A stretch of 64,000 bases of DNA from Micromonospora profundi (GCF_011927785.1 NZ_JAATJK010000001.1:3753001-3817000), one strand, 5' to 3'; shown: positions 42,932-50,890, numbered from the stretch's first letter. Translations and numbers: made by a program. Notes: a model not told the origin generated them from the sequence alone.

Positions 42932-43630
42932 TTCTTGCCGGCGGTGTGCAAAGAGGACCGCTCCTGGAAGGCTCTCGTCGAGGCCGAGCAGCATCTGAGC
43001 CTTGACCGTGAATCCGGCATCGCGCAGCCAGGTCGCCATCCGGTCCGGCTGACGGCGGTGCACGTAGACCTTCATCGGATGACCGCCGTAGCCTTCCGTC
43101 TTCAGCCGTGACTCATCTCCGACGTGAAAGCCGAGCAACAGAGGTCCATCGGGACGCAGCACCCGCCGAAAGTGGCTAAGAACCGCCGGGATCTCGTCGT
43201 CGGGGATGTGGATCAACGACCAGAAGGCGAGCAGGGCAGTGATCGAGGCGTCAGCGAGTTGTAGGTCCGTCATCGAACCCACCTCGAACCGCAGGTCGGG
43301 GTGCTCCCGCCGAGCGATGTCGATCATCGCGGGTGACAAATCGACGCCGAAGGCATCGACGCCCAGCTTATGCAGGTGGGCAGTGACATGGCCTGGTCCG
43401 CAGCCCACGTCCGCCACCGGGCCACCGCCGGCGGCGTGGACCAGATCGGCGAACAACGCCAACGCCGCGAGCAGATAGGGCTCCCCAGCCAAAGCCACCC
43501 GTGTGTAGTCGGAGTAACTGTCGGCGACCGTGTCGTAGGAGATCCGGATGTCTGCCAACCAGTCGCCCGCTCGCCTGCTCCGTGACCCAGAAGTGCCGCC
43601 GCCTTCCAACCGCGTTCCGGTATCCGTCAT
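42920..43630 (-). CDS. Class I SAM-dependent methyltransferase
   Basis: A 236-residue methyltransferase with the UbiE/Methyltransf_11 layout. It has VADVGCGPGHVTAHLHKLG (motif I), VDAFGVDLSPAMIDIARREHP (motif II region), and AFWSLIHIPDDEIPAVLSHFRRVLRPDGPLLLGFHVGD (motifs around the active face). It should methylate a small molecule. ATG 43630 has GAGGAG upstream. The gene is the sole cargo of the element at 42828-43879, and its stop lies in a subterminal repeat. Its role may be independent of the neighbouring sugar operon, since it arrived by insertion. Confidence 0.87.
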   Translation of the reverse strand: MTDTGTRLEGGGTSGSRSRRAGDWLADIRISYDTVADSYSDYTRVALAGEPYLLAALALFADLVHAAGGGPVADVGCGPGHVTAHLHKLGVDAFGVDLSPAMIDIARREHPDLRFEVGSMTDLQLADASITALLAFWSLIHIPDDEIPAVLSHFRRVLRPDGPLLLGFHVGDESRLKTEGYGGHPMKVYVHRRQPDRMATWLRDAGFTVKAQMLLGLDESLPGAVLFAHRRQEGAN

Positions 43631-43897
43631 CGTTCGGCTCCTCCTCGTGAACTGGTGCGGACGCGTAGGTCTCGGAAGCCGCGCACGCTACCAGTTTCCA
43701 AGCCAACTTCGGTGAACCGAGCACCCACCTTCGAGGTTTGACACCGCCCTGGCCGTCACCAGCTACAGCGAGACAGACGCCAGATGTCGGAGACCGGAGA
43801 CCAGTGCCAACACAATCCGGACGGCGCCACCACTGGTGCCAACAACCGTGGACGGTGCCAGCTTCAAGTGGACCGGACACTCAGAGCGTCAGATTCA

Positions 43898-43940
43898 TTG
43901 GGCAATGTCAGTGGCGTCGATTAGAATGTATGTACTAATC
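43898..43940 (+). promoter_or_regulatory. Promoter with overlapping inverted repeat
   Basis: TTGGGC (43898-43903), an 18-base spacer and TAGAAT (43922-43927) make a good promoter. GATTAG (43919-43924) and CTAATC (43935-43940) form an inverted repeat over the -10 and start point, an ideal place for a repressor. Confidence 0.65.
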
Positions 43941-43966
43941 AAGGCTCCTGACCTGGGAGGACGCCC

Positions 43967-44611
43967 GTGACCGCGCCCGCCTCCACGCCCCTCACGCCCT
44001 ACGCCACCCTGCTCGGCTTCACCCGCTACGTCGACCGCACCGGCCCCACCAAGGCCACCTTCGTGGGCGGGTTGCGCAAGCAGCGCGCCAGCCGCTCCGG
44101 CTTCAACCCGCACGGCCAGTTCGTCAAGGCGCTCAAGGCCGACATCGCCTTCCACACCGGCGGCACCCACCTGACGGGGGTGGTCGACGTGGTCAAGCCA
44201 CGCTGGCGTCCGCTCTACCAGGCCCTGGTGCCCGGTGCCACCGCCTGGCTGCACTCGCTCGGCGACCCGGCCGCCATCGACCTCGCACAGACCCGCGACG
44301 CCCTGGCCATGCTGGGTGACCTCCCCGTCAAGATCAATCCCCATTTCGGCGTACGCCACAACGACGGTCGCGCCGAAGCGGTCCGCCTGCACTTCGACGA
44401 GGCACCACCGAGCGAGGAATCAATGCTCGCGACCCTGCACCTGATGGCCCGACACATGGACGCCGTTCTCCCGCACGCCGAGCCCGTCCTTGTCGACGTC
44501 CGGCGGGGTCAGGCCCACCGCATGCCCACCGACGCCAAGCCCGAGCAGATCGAACGCTGGCTGGCCGGCGAAGCAGCCGCCTTCCGCGCAATCTGGTCCA
44601 CCGCCGCCTGA
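43967..44611 (+). CDS. Uncharacterised protein (214 aa)
   Basis: I do not recognise the family. The 214-residue soluble protein begins YATLLGFTRYVDRTGPTKATFVGGLRKQRASRSGFNPHGQF. It continues with VKALKADIAFHTGGTHLTGVVDVVKPRWRPLYQAL and ends in an amphipathic helix (EQIERWLAGEAAAFRAIW). Arg/Lys-rich early segments suggest nucleic-acid or phosphate contact, but no catalytic motif is evident. GTG 43967 follows GGGAGGA, and a good promoter with a repeat over its -10 lies upstream. It stands between a mobile element and a palindrome-bracketed gene, in an accessory zone. Confidence 0.72.
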   Translation: MTAPASTPLTPYATLLGFTRYVDRTGPTKATFVGGLRKQRASRSGFNPHGQFVKALKADIAFHTGGTHLTGVVDVVKPRWRPLYQALVPGATAWLHSLGDPAAIDLAQTRDALAMLGDLPVKINPHFGVRHNDGRAEAVRLHFDEAPPSEESMLATLHLMARHMDAVLPHAEPVLVDVRRGQAHRMPTDAKPEQIERWLAGEAAAFRAIWSTAA

Positions 44612-44639
44612 CACCACCGACCCGCGCGACCCGCAATCG

Positions 44640-44721
44640 CCAAGATCCGCGCAACTTCAGGGATCCTGCTGCCTCCCGTCGTCGGGAGGCAGCAGGTCCG
44701 GCGAAGTTGCGCGGATCTTGG
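44640..44721. repeat. Nested palindrome, copy A (REP-like)
   Basis: Outer arms CCAAGATCCGCGCAACTTC (44640-44658) and its exact complement (44703-44721). Inner arms CCTGCTGCCTCCC (44665-44677) and GGGAGGCAGCAGG (44684-44696) surround a six-base loop. It lies 5' of the DUF559 gene; copy B with the same outer arms lies 3' of it. Confidence 0.9.
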
Positions 44722-44791
44722 TCTGGCCGTTGCCGGTGGAGGTTATCCACAGGGACTGACCAGGGGCATGTCCGCCGGTCAAGGTGTCAAC

Positions 44792-45685
44792 ATGCCTGTA
44801 CCCCCACGACGGCCGGCAGCATTGCAGGGCCGCGTCTTTCGCGGCTCCCGGATCGTCGCCCAAGGTCTGCTGACCCGCACGGAGTTGCGGAGCGCTGCGT
44901 GGCGTCCCCTGTTCCGGGATGTCTACGCGGACGCACAGATGACCCTCACGCACCACATCCGTTGTGCGGCGGCGGCCCGGTGGGTGCTGCCACCGGGCGT
45001 GCTGATCGCAGGCCGCAGCGCAGCGGCGCTCTACGGTGCGACGTCGATTGCCGACCATGAACCTCTCGACGTGCTCGTGCCCATTGGGCAGCGGTTCGGG
45101 CCGGTCTCGGGGCTCACCGTACACACCGGTGCGATCAGCGCCAGCGATGTCGGGGTCCGTTCCGGCGTCCCGCTGACCACGCCGACACGCACCTGCTGGG
45201 ACCTGGCCCAGTGGCTCCCCACGCAGGAGGCGGTCGCCGTCGTCGATCGCCTCGCCGGCCTACACCTGGTGGCGCTCCCCCGGTTGCGTACGGACGCCAG
45301 GGCGCGAGTCGGCAGTCGAGGCTGGAAACGGATGCTGCGAGTGGCCGAGTTGGCCGATGCCGGCGCGGAGTCGGCCCAGGAGTCCCGGCTCCGGGTACGG
45401 ATCGTCCTCGCCGGGCTTCCGGCGCCTGTCACCCAGTTCGTGGTCGAGCGCGACGGCCGGTTCGTGGCCCGCCTTGACCTGGCCTGGCCGCACCTGAAGG
45501 TCGCCGTCGAGTACGACGGCCTGTGGCACCGCGATCCGGAGCAGTTTCACCGCGATCGGCGCCGCCTCAACCGTCTGCTGGGTGAGGACTGGCTTGTTCT
45601 GCACATCACCGCCAAGCGGCTCCGGGAGGACTTCGACGGCTTCCTGACCGAGCTCCGCGCCGCCCTGCGCACCCGCCGTCGCTGA
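44792..45685 (+). CDS. DUF559 endonuclease-fold protein with AbiEi-like N-terminus
   Basis: The 297-residue protein has an N-terminal winged-helix/AbiEi-like part (VAQGLLTRTELRSAAWRPLFRDVYADA). A middle segment follows (ALYGATSIADHEPLDVLVP, VPLTTPTRTCWDLAQWLP), and the C-terminal domain has a Vsr/DUF559-like nuclease fold: ARLDLAWPHLKVAVEYDGLWHRDPEQFHRDRRRLNRL, with the D..(8-10)..E-x-D core. Such proteins are abundant in actinobacteria, often in many copies, and their role is unknown. ATG 44792 has AAGGTG five bases upstream; ATG 44768 is an alternative. Two near-identical palindromes bracket the gene. Confidence 0.83.
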   Translation: MPVPPRRPAALQGRVFRGSRIVAQGLLTRTELRSAAWRPLFRDVYADAQMTLTHHIRCAAAARWVLPPGVLIAGRSAAALYGATSIADHEPLDVLVPIGQRFGPVSGLTVHTGAISASDVGVRSGVPLTTPTRTCWDLAQWLPTQEAVAVVDRLAGLHLVALPRLRTDARARVGSRGWKRMLRVAELADAGAESAQESRLRVRIVLAGLPAPVTQFVVERDGRFVARLDLAWPHLKVAVEYDGLWHRDPEQFHRDRRRLNRLLGEDWLVLHITAKRLREDFDGFLTELRAALRTRRR

Positions 45686-45697
45686 CCCCTGGACACG

Positions 45698-45779
45698 CCA
45701 TGATCCGCGCAACTTCTCGGATCCTGCTGTCTCACCAACTCGTGAGGCAGCACTTTCCCCGAAGTTGCGCGGATCTTGG
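45698..45779. repeat. Nested palindrome, copy B (REP-like)
   Basis: Outer arms at 45698-45716 (one mismatch from copy A) and 45761-45779 (identical to copy A). The inner stem TGCTGTCTCAC/GTGAGGCAGCA differs in sequence but keeps compensating pairing. The total span, 82 bases, equals copy A. It begins 13 bases after the DUF559 stop. Confidence 0.88.
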
Positions 45780-45790
45780 GCCGGCAGGGC

Positions 45791-45857
45791 GCGGTGCGGT
45801 GCGGTGCGGTGCGGCGCGAATGCGGTGCGGTGCGGTGCGGTGCGAATGCGGTGCGGT
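45791..45857. repeat. GCGGT pentanucleotide microsatellite
   Basis: Ten GCGGT units occur in runs of four, four and two, separated by GCGGC-GCGAAT and GCGAAT. The array lies between palindrome copy B and the end of the siderophore-binding protein gene. Such 5-mers can vary by slippage. Confidence 0.9.
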
Positions 45858-45870
45858 GCAGGTTGGCTGG

Positions 45871-46821
45871 CTACGCGGCGGGGAGGTACTTGGCCAGGTC
45901 GTCGAGGATCTTGTTGGCGGCGCCGACGCCGATGCCGGTCATCCAGATCTCGTCGGAGACCGGGTACGCCTTGCCGGCCTTGACGGCGCCGAGGCCCTTC
46001 CACAGAGTGCCGCCGCCGACCTTGGCCTGCTCGGCCGCGGCCTTCTCGCCGTACGCGGTCACGAAGATGACGTCACCGTCGACCTCGTTGATCCGCTCGG
46101 GGCTGACCAGGTCGAAGCGCTTGTCCTCCTTGTTGGCGAGCATCTGCCGCTCGGGGCGGCCGAGGCCGGTGTCGCCGATGACGATGCCGGAGAAGGAGTC
46201 GGGGCCGTACACCCGGATGTTGCCCGGGATGAACCGCACGATGGACACCTTGCGGGCGGCGGGGTCGCCGAGGGTCGCACCGAAGTCCTTGGCCCGCTTC
46301 TCGTACGTGGCGAGGAGGTCCTTGGCCTGCTGCTCACGGCCGAGCGTCTTGCCGTCGAGGAGGAAGTTCTCCTTCCAGGTGATGCCCACCTTCTCGGTGA
46401 AGACGGTGGGCGCGATGGCGGCCAGCTCGTCGTAGAACTTCTCCTGGCGGAACTTGCTGCCCAGGATGAGGTCCGGCTTCAGCGCGTTGATCGCCTCCAG
46501 GTCGGGCTCGGTGAGGACCCCGACCTCCTTGATGCCGGTGAGCTTGTCCTCGCCGAAGTAGGTCGGCCAACTCTTGGCCTCACCGGCGGTGGCGGCGCCG
46601 ATCGGTGTGATGCCCAGCGACAGCGCCGTGTCGATCTTGTCGGTGTCGAGCACCACGACGCGCTTGGGGTCCGCCGGCACCTTTGTGGTGCCCATGGCGT
46701 GGGTGATCTCCCGGGTCTCCGCGGTGGTGGAGTTGGCGACCGGGTCGCTCTCACCGCAGGCGGTGAGTCCGACGCTCAGGGCGGCGGCCGCGGCGAGAGC
46801 GGCGACGAGACGACGACGCAT
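45871..46821 (-). CDS. Iron-siderophore ABC transporter substrate-binding lipoprotein
   Basis: A 316-residue lipoprotein whose signal ends in the lipobox LTAC (Cys near residue 22). It has a FecB/FhuD-type fold: KRVVVLDTDKIDTALSLGITPIGA, LTEPDLEAINALKPDLILGSKF and VYGPDSFSGIVIGDTGLGRP. It captures Fe(III)-siderophore outside the membrane and hands it to the adjoining permeases. It is the last gene of the four-gene operon; ATG 46821 overlaps the ATPase stop by one base with AAAGGA upstream. The iron box at 50021 should repress the whole unit when iron is ample. Confidence 0.93.
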   Translation of the reverse strand: MRRRLVAALAAAAALSVGLTACGESDPVANSTTAETREITHAMGTTKVPADPKRVVVLDTDKIDTALSLGITPIGAATAGEAKSWPTYFGEDKLTGIKEVGVLTEPDLEAINALKPDLILGSKFRQEKFYDELAAIAPTVFTEKVGITWKENFLLDGKTLGREQQAKDLLATYEKRAKDFGATLGDPAARKVSIVRFIPGNIRVYGPDSFSGIVIGDTGLGRPERQMLANKEDKRFDLVSPERINEVDGDVIFVTAYGEKAAAEQAKVGGGTLWKGLGAVKAGKAYPVSDEIWMTGIGVGAANKILDDLAKYLPAA

Positions 46822-47762
46822 CAGAGTCCTTTCGAGGGGTGCGAGATGGCGAGCGGCTTGACCGCGTCGCCAGCGGGTCGGGCGTCCGTGGTGGACGCAT
46901 CCGACAGATCGGGGTCGCCAGCAACGGCCGACGCGGCGGACGGAGCGGCAGTGGACCGCGCGGGTGGAGCGGCGGCCGGGGCGGTGCCGCCGGTGTGTGC
47001 GGGCACCACCAGGGGCGCGCCGGTGACCGGGCAGGGTACGACCACGCAGGCCAGCCCGAAGACGTCACGGACCAGGTCGGCTGTGAGGATCTCCCGGGGC
47101 GGTCCGACGGCCACCACCGCGCCATCGCGCATCGCGACCAGGTGGTCGGCGTAGCGGGCGGCCTGGTTGAGGTCGTGCAGCACGGCGACCACTGTGCGTC
47201 CGCGCTCGACGCGCAGCCGGTGCAGCAGGTCCAGCACCTCGACCTGGTGTGCCAGGTCGAGGAAGGTGGTGGGTTCGTCCAGCAGGAGGGCGTCGGTGTC
47301 CTGGGCGAGTGTCATGGCGATCCAGACCCGCTGCCGCTGGCCGCCGGAGAGGCTGTCCACCGGGCGGTCCGCGAGGTCCGCCACGTCGGCCAGGGCCATC
47401 GCCTCGTCGACCGCCGCGCCGTCCTCCGACGACCACTGCCGCCACCACCGCTGGTACGGCTGCCGGCCCCGCCCGACCAGGTCGGCAACCGTGACGCCCT
47501 CGGGCACGAGTGGGCTCTGCGGCAGCACACCGAGCCGGCGGGCGACCTCCCGGGTCGGTAGGTCGCGGATCGCCGTGCCGTCCAGCAGCACCGCGCCGCG
47601 CCGCGGGGTGAGCAGCCGGGCCATTGTGCGCAGCAGGGTGGACTTGCCGCACGCGTTGGGCCCGACGATGACGGTGAAGGCGTCGGTGGGCAGGTCCAGG
47701 TTGAGCCCGTCGAGCACGGTCCGCTCGTCGTAGCCTGCGACCAGGTCGCGGGTGGAGAGCAT
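46821..47762 (-). CDS. Iron-siderophore ABC transporter ATP-binding protein
   Basis: A 313-residue FepC/FecE-type ATPase. It has Walker A VGPNACGKSTLL, Q-loop LPQSPLVPEGVTV, signature LSGGQRQRVWIAMTLAQ, Walker B ALLLDEPTTFLDLA and switch His VLHDLNQ. A Pro/Ala-rich tail of about 55 residues follows the domain, longer than usual. ATG 47762 has AAGGAG at seven bases. GTG 47852 would add 30 residues of Thr/Val/Pro-rich sequence and overlap the permease stop (GTGA), so both starts are plausible. It powers the two permeases upstream. Confidence 0.9.
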   Translation of the reverse strand: MLSTRDLVAGYDERTVLDGLNLDLPTDAFTVIVGPNACGKSTLLRTMARLLTPRRGAVLLDGTAIRDLPTREVARRLGVLPQSPLVPEGVTVADLVGRGRQPYQRWWRQWSSEDGAAVDEAMALADVADLADRPVDSLSGGQRQRVWIAMTLAQDTDALLLDEPTTFLDLAHQVEVLDLLHRLRVERGRTVVAVLHDLNQAARYADHLVAMRDGAVVAVGPPREILTADLVRDVFGLACVVVPCPVTGAPLVVPAHTGGTAPAAAPPARSTAAPSAASAVAGDPDLSDASTTDARPAGDAVKPLAISHPSKGL

Positions 47763-47848
47763 CGCACCACTCCTTCGAGGCGTCACGGTCTGTTGCGGCG
47801 TCACGGTGCCGTGCGACGTCACGGTGCTGTGCGGCGGGCTGGGCGACG

Positions 47849-48955
47849 TCACGACGGCCGCCGCCGTCCGCGCAGCAGTAGGAAGATCAGGTACGGACCG
47901 CCGATCGCGGCGGTCAGCACACCGGCGGGCAGTTGGGTGGGCGCGAACAGCCGCCGGCCGGCGAGGTCCGCGAGCACCAGCAGCAGCGCGCCGAGCAGAG
48001 CGGCGCAGACCAGCGGCGGCCGTTCGGCGCGTACCAGCCGGCGGGCCAGTTGGGGGGCGACGAGCGCCACGAAGTCGACGGCGCCGACCTGGGCGGTGAC
48101 CATCGCGGCGACGAGCACGCCGGTGCTGGCGAGACCGATCCGGCGGGCCACCGGCCGCAGCCCGACGCCTCGTGCGGTGTCGTCGTCCAGGGCGGTGCTG
48201 TTGAGCGCCCAGCCGGCCCAGGCCAGCACGGGCAGCAGCACCAGCAGGGTGCCGGCGATCCAGGCGGCCTCGGTCCAGCCCTTGCCGGCAAGGGTGCCGA
48301 TCAGCCAGATCTGCGCGCGCAACCCGTCGATCGGGTCGGCGGTGAGCATGACCACCTCGATCAGCGCCCGGAACGCGAACGCCACAGCCACACCGGCGAG
48401 CACGAACCGCTGGGCGGCAAGCCCGTGCCGGGCGCCGAGGGCGAACAGCAGTGCTGCCGCCACCAGGCCACCGACAAGCGCGCTGGGTGCCACGAGGACC
48501 GCGGCGGCCCCGCTGGTCAGCGCAATGGTCGCGGCGAGGCCGGCGCCCTGGGTGATGCCGATGACGTCGGGGCTCGCGAGGGGGTTGCGGGCCACGCTCT
48601 GGATGAGCGTGCCGGCCACGCCGAAGGCCGCGCCGGCCACCGCGGCCAGCAGGATCCGGGGCAACCGAAGATCAAGAACAACGAGGTCGTACGGGGTGCC
48701 GGCGCCGGAGAGCGAGCGGACGACATCGGCCGTGGCGACGTACGGGGTGCCCAGGGAGAGGCTGAGCAGCATCGCCAGCAGGAGCAGGACGGTGAGCACG
48801 ACGGCGACCAGCACCGCGCGGCGGCGCACCTGGAGGCTGACCGGGCCGACCCGCAGCAGCGACCGCCCGGGCAGCAGCGTGCCACGAGCACCAGCCGGAC
48901 CAGAGGAGTCAGCCGGACCGGAAGAGTCAGCCGGGCGGTGGGTGGTGGCGGTCAC
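47849..48955 (-). CDS. FecCD-family iron-siderophore permease, second subunit
   Basis: A 368-residue permease with about ten transmembrane helices. The FecCD signature is LDLRLPRILLAAVAGAAFGVAGTLIQ and NPLASPDVIGITQGAGLAA, with VGAVDFVALVAPQLARRLVRAE (the coupling-helix loop contacting the ATPase) later. It begins with GTG 48955, overlapping the first permease stop (GTGA). The first 35 residues are low complexity with SSGPADSSGPAG repeats. It pairs with the first permease as a heterodimer. Confidence 0.92.
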   Translation of the reverse strand: MTATTHRPADSSGPADSSGPAGARGTLLPGRSLLRVGPVSLQVRRRAVLVAVVLTVLLLLAMLLSLSLGTPYVATADVVRSLSGAGTPYDLVVLDLRLPRILLAAVAGAAFGVAGTLIQSVARNPLASPDVIGITQGAGLAATIALTSGAAAVLVAPSALVGGLVAAALLFALGARHGLAAQRFVLAGVAVAFAFRALIEVVMLTADPIDGLRAQIWLIGTLAGKGWTEAAWIAGTLLVLLPVLAWAGWALNSTALDDDTARGVGLRPVARRIGLASTGVLVAAMVTAQVGAVDFVALVAPQLARRLVRAERPPLVCAALLGALLLVLADLAGRRLFAPTQLPAGVLTAAIGGPYLIFLLLRGRRRPS

Positions 48956-49998
48956 GCGGTCACCACCCGGGCGCGACGGACCAGGAAGGCCAGCAGCGGC
49001 GCGCCGATCAGGGCGGTGACGATTCCGGCCGGTATCTCGCCGGGTGGGGCGACGAGCCGGCCGACGACGTCGGCGCTGAGCAGCAGCGCCGGCCCGAGCA
49101 GGGCGGACACGGCGAGCGTCCAGCGGTGGTCCGCGCCGACCAGGGCACGTGCCAGGTGCGGCACGGCGAGCCCGACGAAGGCGATCGGTCCGGCCGCCGC
49201 CACCGCCGCCCCGGTCAGCAGCACGGCGGCCAGGCCACCGCCGAGGCGGACCAGGCCGATGCGGTGGCCTAGGCCACGGGCCACGTCGTCGCCGAGGGCC
49301 AGCGCGTCCAGTCCACGGGCGACGACGGCGGCCAGCACGAGCCCGACGACGACGAAGGGCAGCAGTTGGGCGGTGACGGTCAGGTCGCGGCCGGCGAGTC
49401 CGCCGACCACCCAGAACCGGTACTCCTCGAAGGTGCGGGCGTCGATGCTGAGCAGCGCGTACACCCCGGAGGCGAGACTGGCGTCGAGCGCTGCGCCGAC
49501 GAGTGCGAGGGTGACCGGACTCGCGCCTTCGCGGGCGCGGGCGGCGATGGCGAAGACCAGCACGCCGGCGAGGAGCGCCCCGGCGATGCCGAACCAGACG
49601 TACCCGGCGAGCGTTCCGACTCCGAAGACGGAGATGGCGAGGACCACGCCGAACGACGCGCCGGCGCTGATGCCGAGGATGCGCGGCTCGGCGAGGGGGT
49701 TGCGGGTCAGCGCCTGGAACAGCACGCCGGCCATGGCGAGTGCGAGGCCGACGGCGAGCCCGAGGGCGGTACGCGGCATCCGCAGCTCGCGGACGATTAC
49801 TGTGGCGTCGCCGCTGTCCGGCGCGACGAGGGCGTGCCACACCTGGTCGACGCCGAGTTGCCGGCTGCCGAGCGCGAAGCTGGCCAGTACGGCGAGCAGC
49901 AGCACGAGCGCGGCTCCGGCGGTGACTGCCACCCGACGGCCGGTACGGGTGCCGGACCGGCTGCGGGCCATGGCCGGCCGGCTGGCGAGGGTGGTCAC
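48952..49998 (-). CDS. FecCD-family iron-siderophore permease, first subunit
   Basis: A 348-residue permease, first gene of the importer operon. It has the FecCD pattern RELRMPRTALGLAVGLALAMAGVLFQ, NPLAEPRILGISAGASFGVVL and AAAGPIAFVGLAVPHLARALVG. The GTG at 49998 is preceded by AGGAGA. An iron box lies 23 bases upstream. A longer minus frame through both permease genes is an overlap artefact, not a fusion. Confidence 0.93.
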   Translation of the reverse strand: MTTLASRPAMARSRSGTRTGRRVAVTAGAALVLLLAVLASFALGSRQLGVDQVWHALVAPDSGDATVIVRELRMPRTALGLAVGLALAMAGVLFQALTRNPLAEPRILGISAGASFGVVLAISVFGVGTLAGYVWFGIAGALLAGVLVFAIAARAREGASPVTLALVGAALDASLASGVYALLSIDARTFEEYRFWVVGGLAGRDLTVTAQLLPFVVVGLVLAAVVARGLDALALGDDVARGLGHRIGLVRLGGGLAAVLLTGAAVAAAGPIAFVGLAVPHLARALVGADHRWTLAVSALLGPALLLSADVVGRLVAPPGEIPAGIVTALIGAPLLAFLVRRARVVTA

Positions 49999-50020
49999 GA
50001 TTCTCCTGCACGTTTCGCGC

Positions 50021-50039
50021 TTAGGTTCGCCTTACCTTA
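50021..50039. promoter_or_regulatory. IdeR/DtxR-type iron box
   Basis: TTAGGTTCGCCTTACCTTA matches the actinobacterial IdeR/DmdR consensus (TTAGGTTAGSCTAACCTWA) at 17 of 19 positions. It lies 23 bases upstream of the first permease start. With iron, IdeR should bind and shut the operon off. Confidence 0.9.
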
Positions 50040-50140
50040 GCTGAGCGGCTGAGGGGTGCCTAACTGGTACCTGTCGATCCGAAAAGGGCTGACCAGGGCG
50101 GACGCCCGCGCGGGAGGACTGGCGCGCCTAGGGTGGGCTC

Positions 50141-50500
50141 ATGCGATTCGACCAGCACACGGTCGTACTCCTGGTCCGGCCGGCGGAGGTCCCCGAGCTG
50201 CCGCTGGACGCGGCCGACCGGTTGCGGGACGCCCACCTGGCCCACCAGGCCGGCCTCGTGGAGCAGGGCCTCGTGCTCGCGGCCGGCCCGTTCCTGGCCG
50301 GCGACGACGAGCGGTTGCGGGGCTTCGTCGTGCTCTCCATCGGCCCGGACGAGGCCCGCGAGCTGTTCCACAACGATCCGGCGGTACGGGCCGGCCTGCT
50401 GGCCGTGCGGGTGATGAGCTGGATGGTGCCGGAGGGCAACGTACGGTTCGAGAGCGTGCCGATGCCCGTGTCGATGCTGGAGGCGGCATCCGGCGACTGA
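50141..50500 (+). CDS. YciI-like (YCII domain) protein
   Basis: A 119-residue single YCII domain. It has VVLLVRPAEVPELPLDAADRLRDAHLAHQAGLVEQGLVLAAGP (including the conserved His of the family) and LRGFVVLSIGPDEARELFHNDPAVRAGLL. The chemistry of YCII proteins is mostly unknown. The ATG at 50141 is preceded by a weak purine stretch. The gene stands alone between the iron importer promoter and the cytidine deaminase, to which it is convergent. Confidence 0.82.
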   Translation: MRFDQHTVVLLVRPAEVPELPLDAADRLRDAHLAHQAGLVEQGLVLAAGPFLAGDDERLRGFVVLSIGPDEARELFHNDPAVRAGLLAVRVMSWMVPEGNVRFESVPMPVSMLEAASGD

Positions 50501-50533
50501 GCGCGCCACCGACGCTCAGACGGGCCGGCCGGA

Positions 50534-50890
50534 TCAGGCGACCGGGGCCACCCGCAGGGCGTCCACCGGCCCGACGATCATCCGCAGCGACGGGAAGTGG
50601 TCGCGCAGGACGGCCTGGCACCGCTCGCACGGCGCGACGACCTCGCGGCCCCGGTCGGCGACCGTGACGATCGTCTCCAACTCGGTGACGCCCTGCGTCG
50701 CGGCAGTGCCGATGACGACAAGCTCGGCACAGGTCCCGCCGGTCTCGTGGTGGACGTTCACGCCTGTGAAGACCCGCCCGTCGGCGGTACGCGCCGCGGA
50801 CGCGACGGTGTGGCGCTGGCTGCGGCAACGCAGCTTGGCGACCGCCGAGGCGGCCTGCACCAGCGCACGGTCGGTGTCCCGCAGCTCCAT
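50534..50890 (-). CDS. Cytidine deaminase-like protein
   Basis: A 118-residue zinc deaminase. The zinc and catalytic residues are seen in GGTCAELVVIG (C-A-E) and APCERCQAVL (P-C-x-x-C). GVNVHHETGG is the substrate strand. Length and order match tetrameric cytidine deaminases or blasticidin-S-deaminase-like members. ATG 50890 follows GGGGGCCGGG; the frame is open to 51028 without support. It is divergent from hrpA. Confidence 0.87.
   Translation of the reverse strand: MELRDTDRALVQAASAVAKLRCRSQRHTVASAARTADGRVFTGVNVHHETGGTCAELVVIGTAATQGVTELETIVTVADRGREVVAPCERCQAVLRDHFPSLRMIVGPVDALRVAPVA

Larger units (their letters stand above)
42823..43884. mobile_element. Non-autonomous transposable element carrying a methyltransferase gene
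   Basis: The element proper is 42828-43879 (1,052 bp). Its ends are inverted repeats of 25 bases with 23 matches, starting TGTCCGGTCCAC and ending GTGGACCGGACA. It is flanked by identical 5-bp direct repeats CTCAG (42823-42827 and 43880-43884), as expected of a target duplication. Subterminal copies of (G/A)GTGCCAAC occur at 42877, 43803 and 43835, and inverted at 42923. The TG...CA termini, short target duplication and repeated subterminal sites resemble IS21-type ends. There is no transposase; the only gene inside is the methyltransferase. It inserted just after the operon terminator. Confidence 0.8.

Noticed and set aside
47849..50011. A 720-codon minus-strand frame spanning both FecCD permease regions, resembling a fusion
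   Set aside because: The upstream half is an out-of-frame reading (Arg/Pro-rich) of the first permease gene; the true second permease starts at GTG 48955, overlapping the first stop by four bases.
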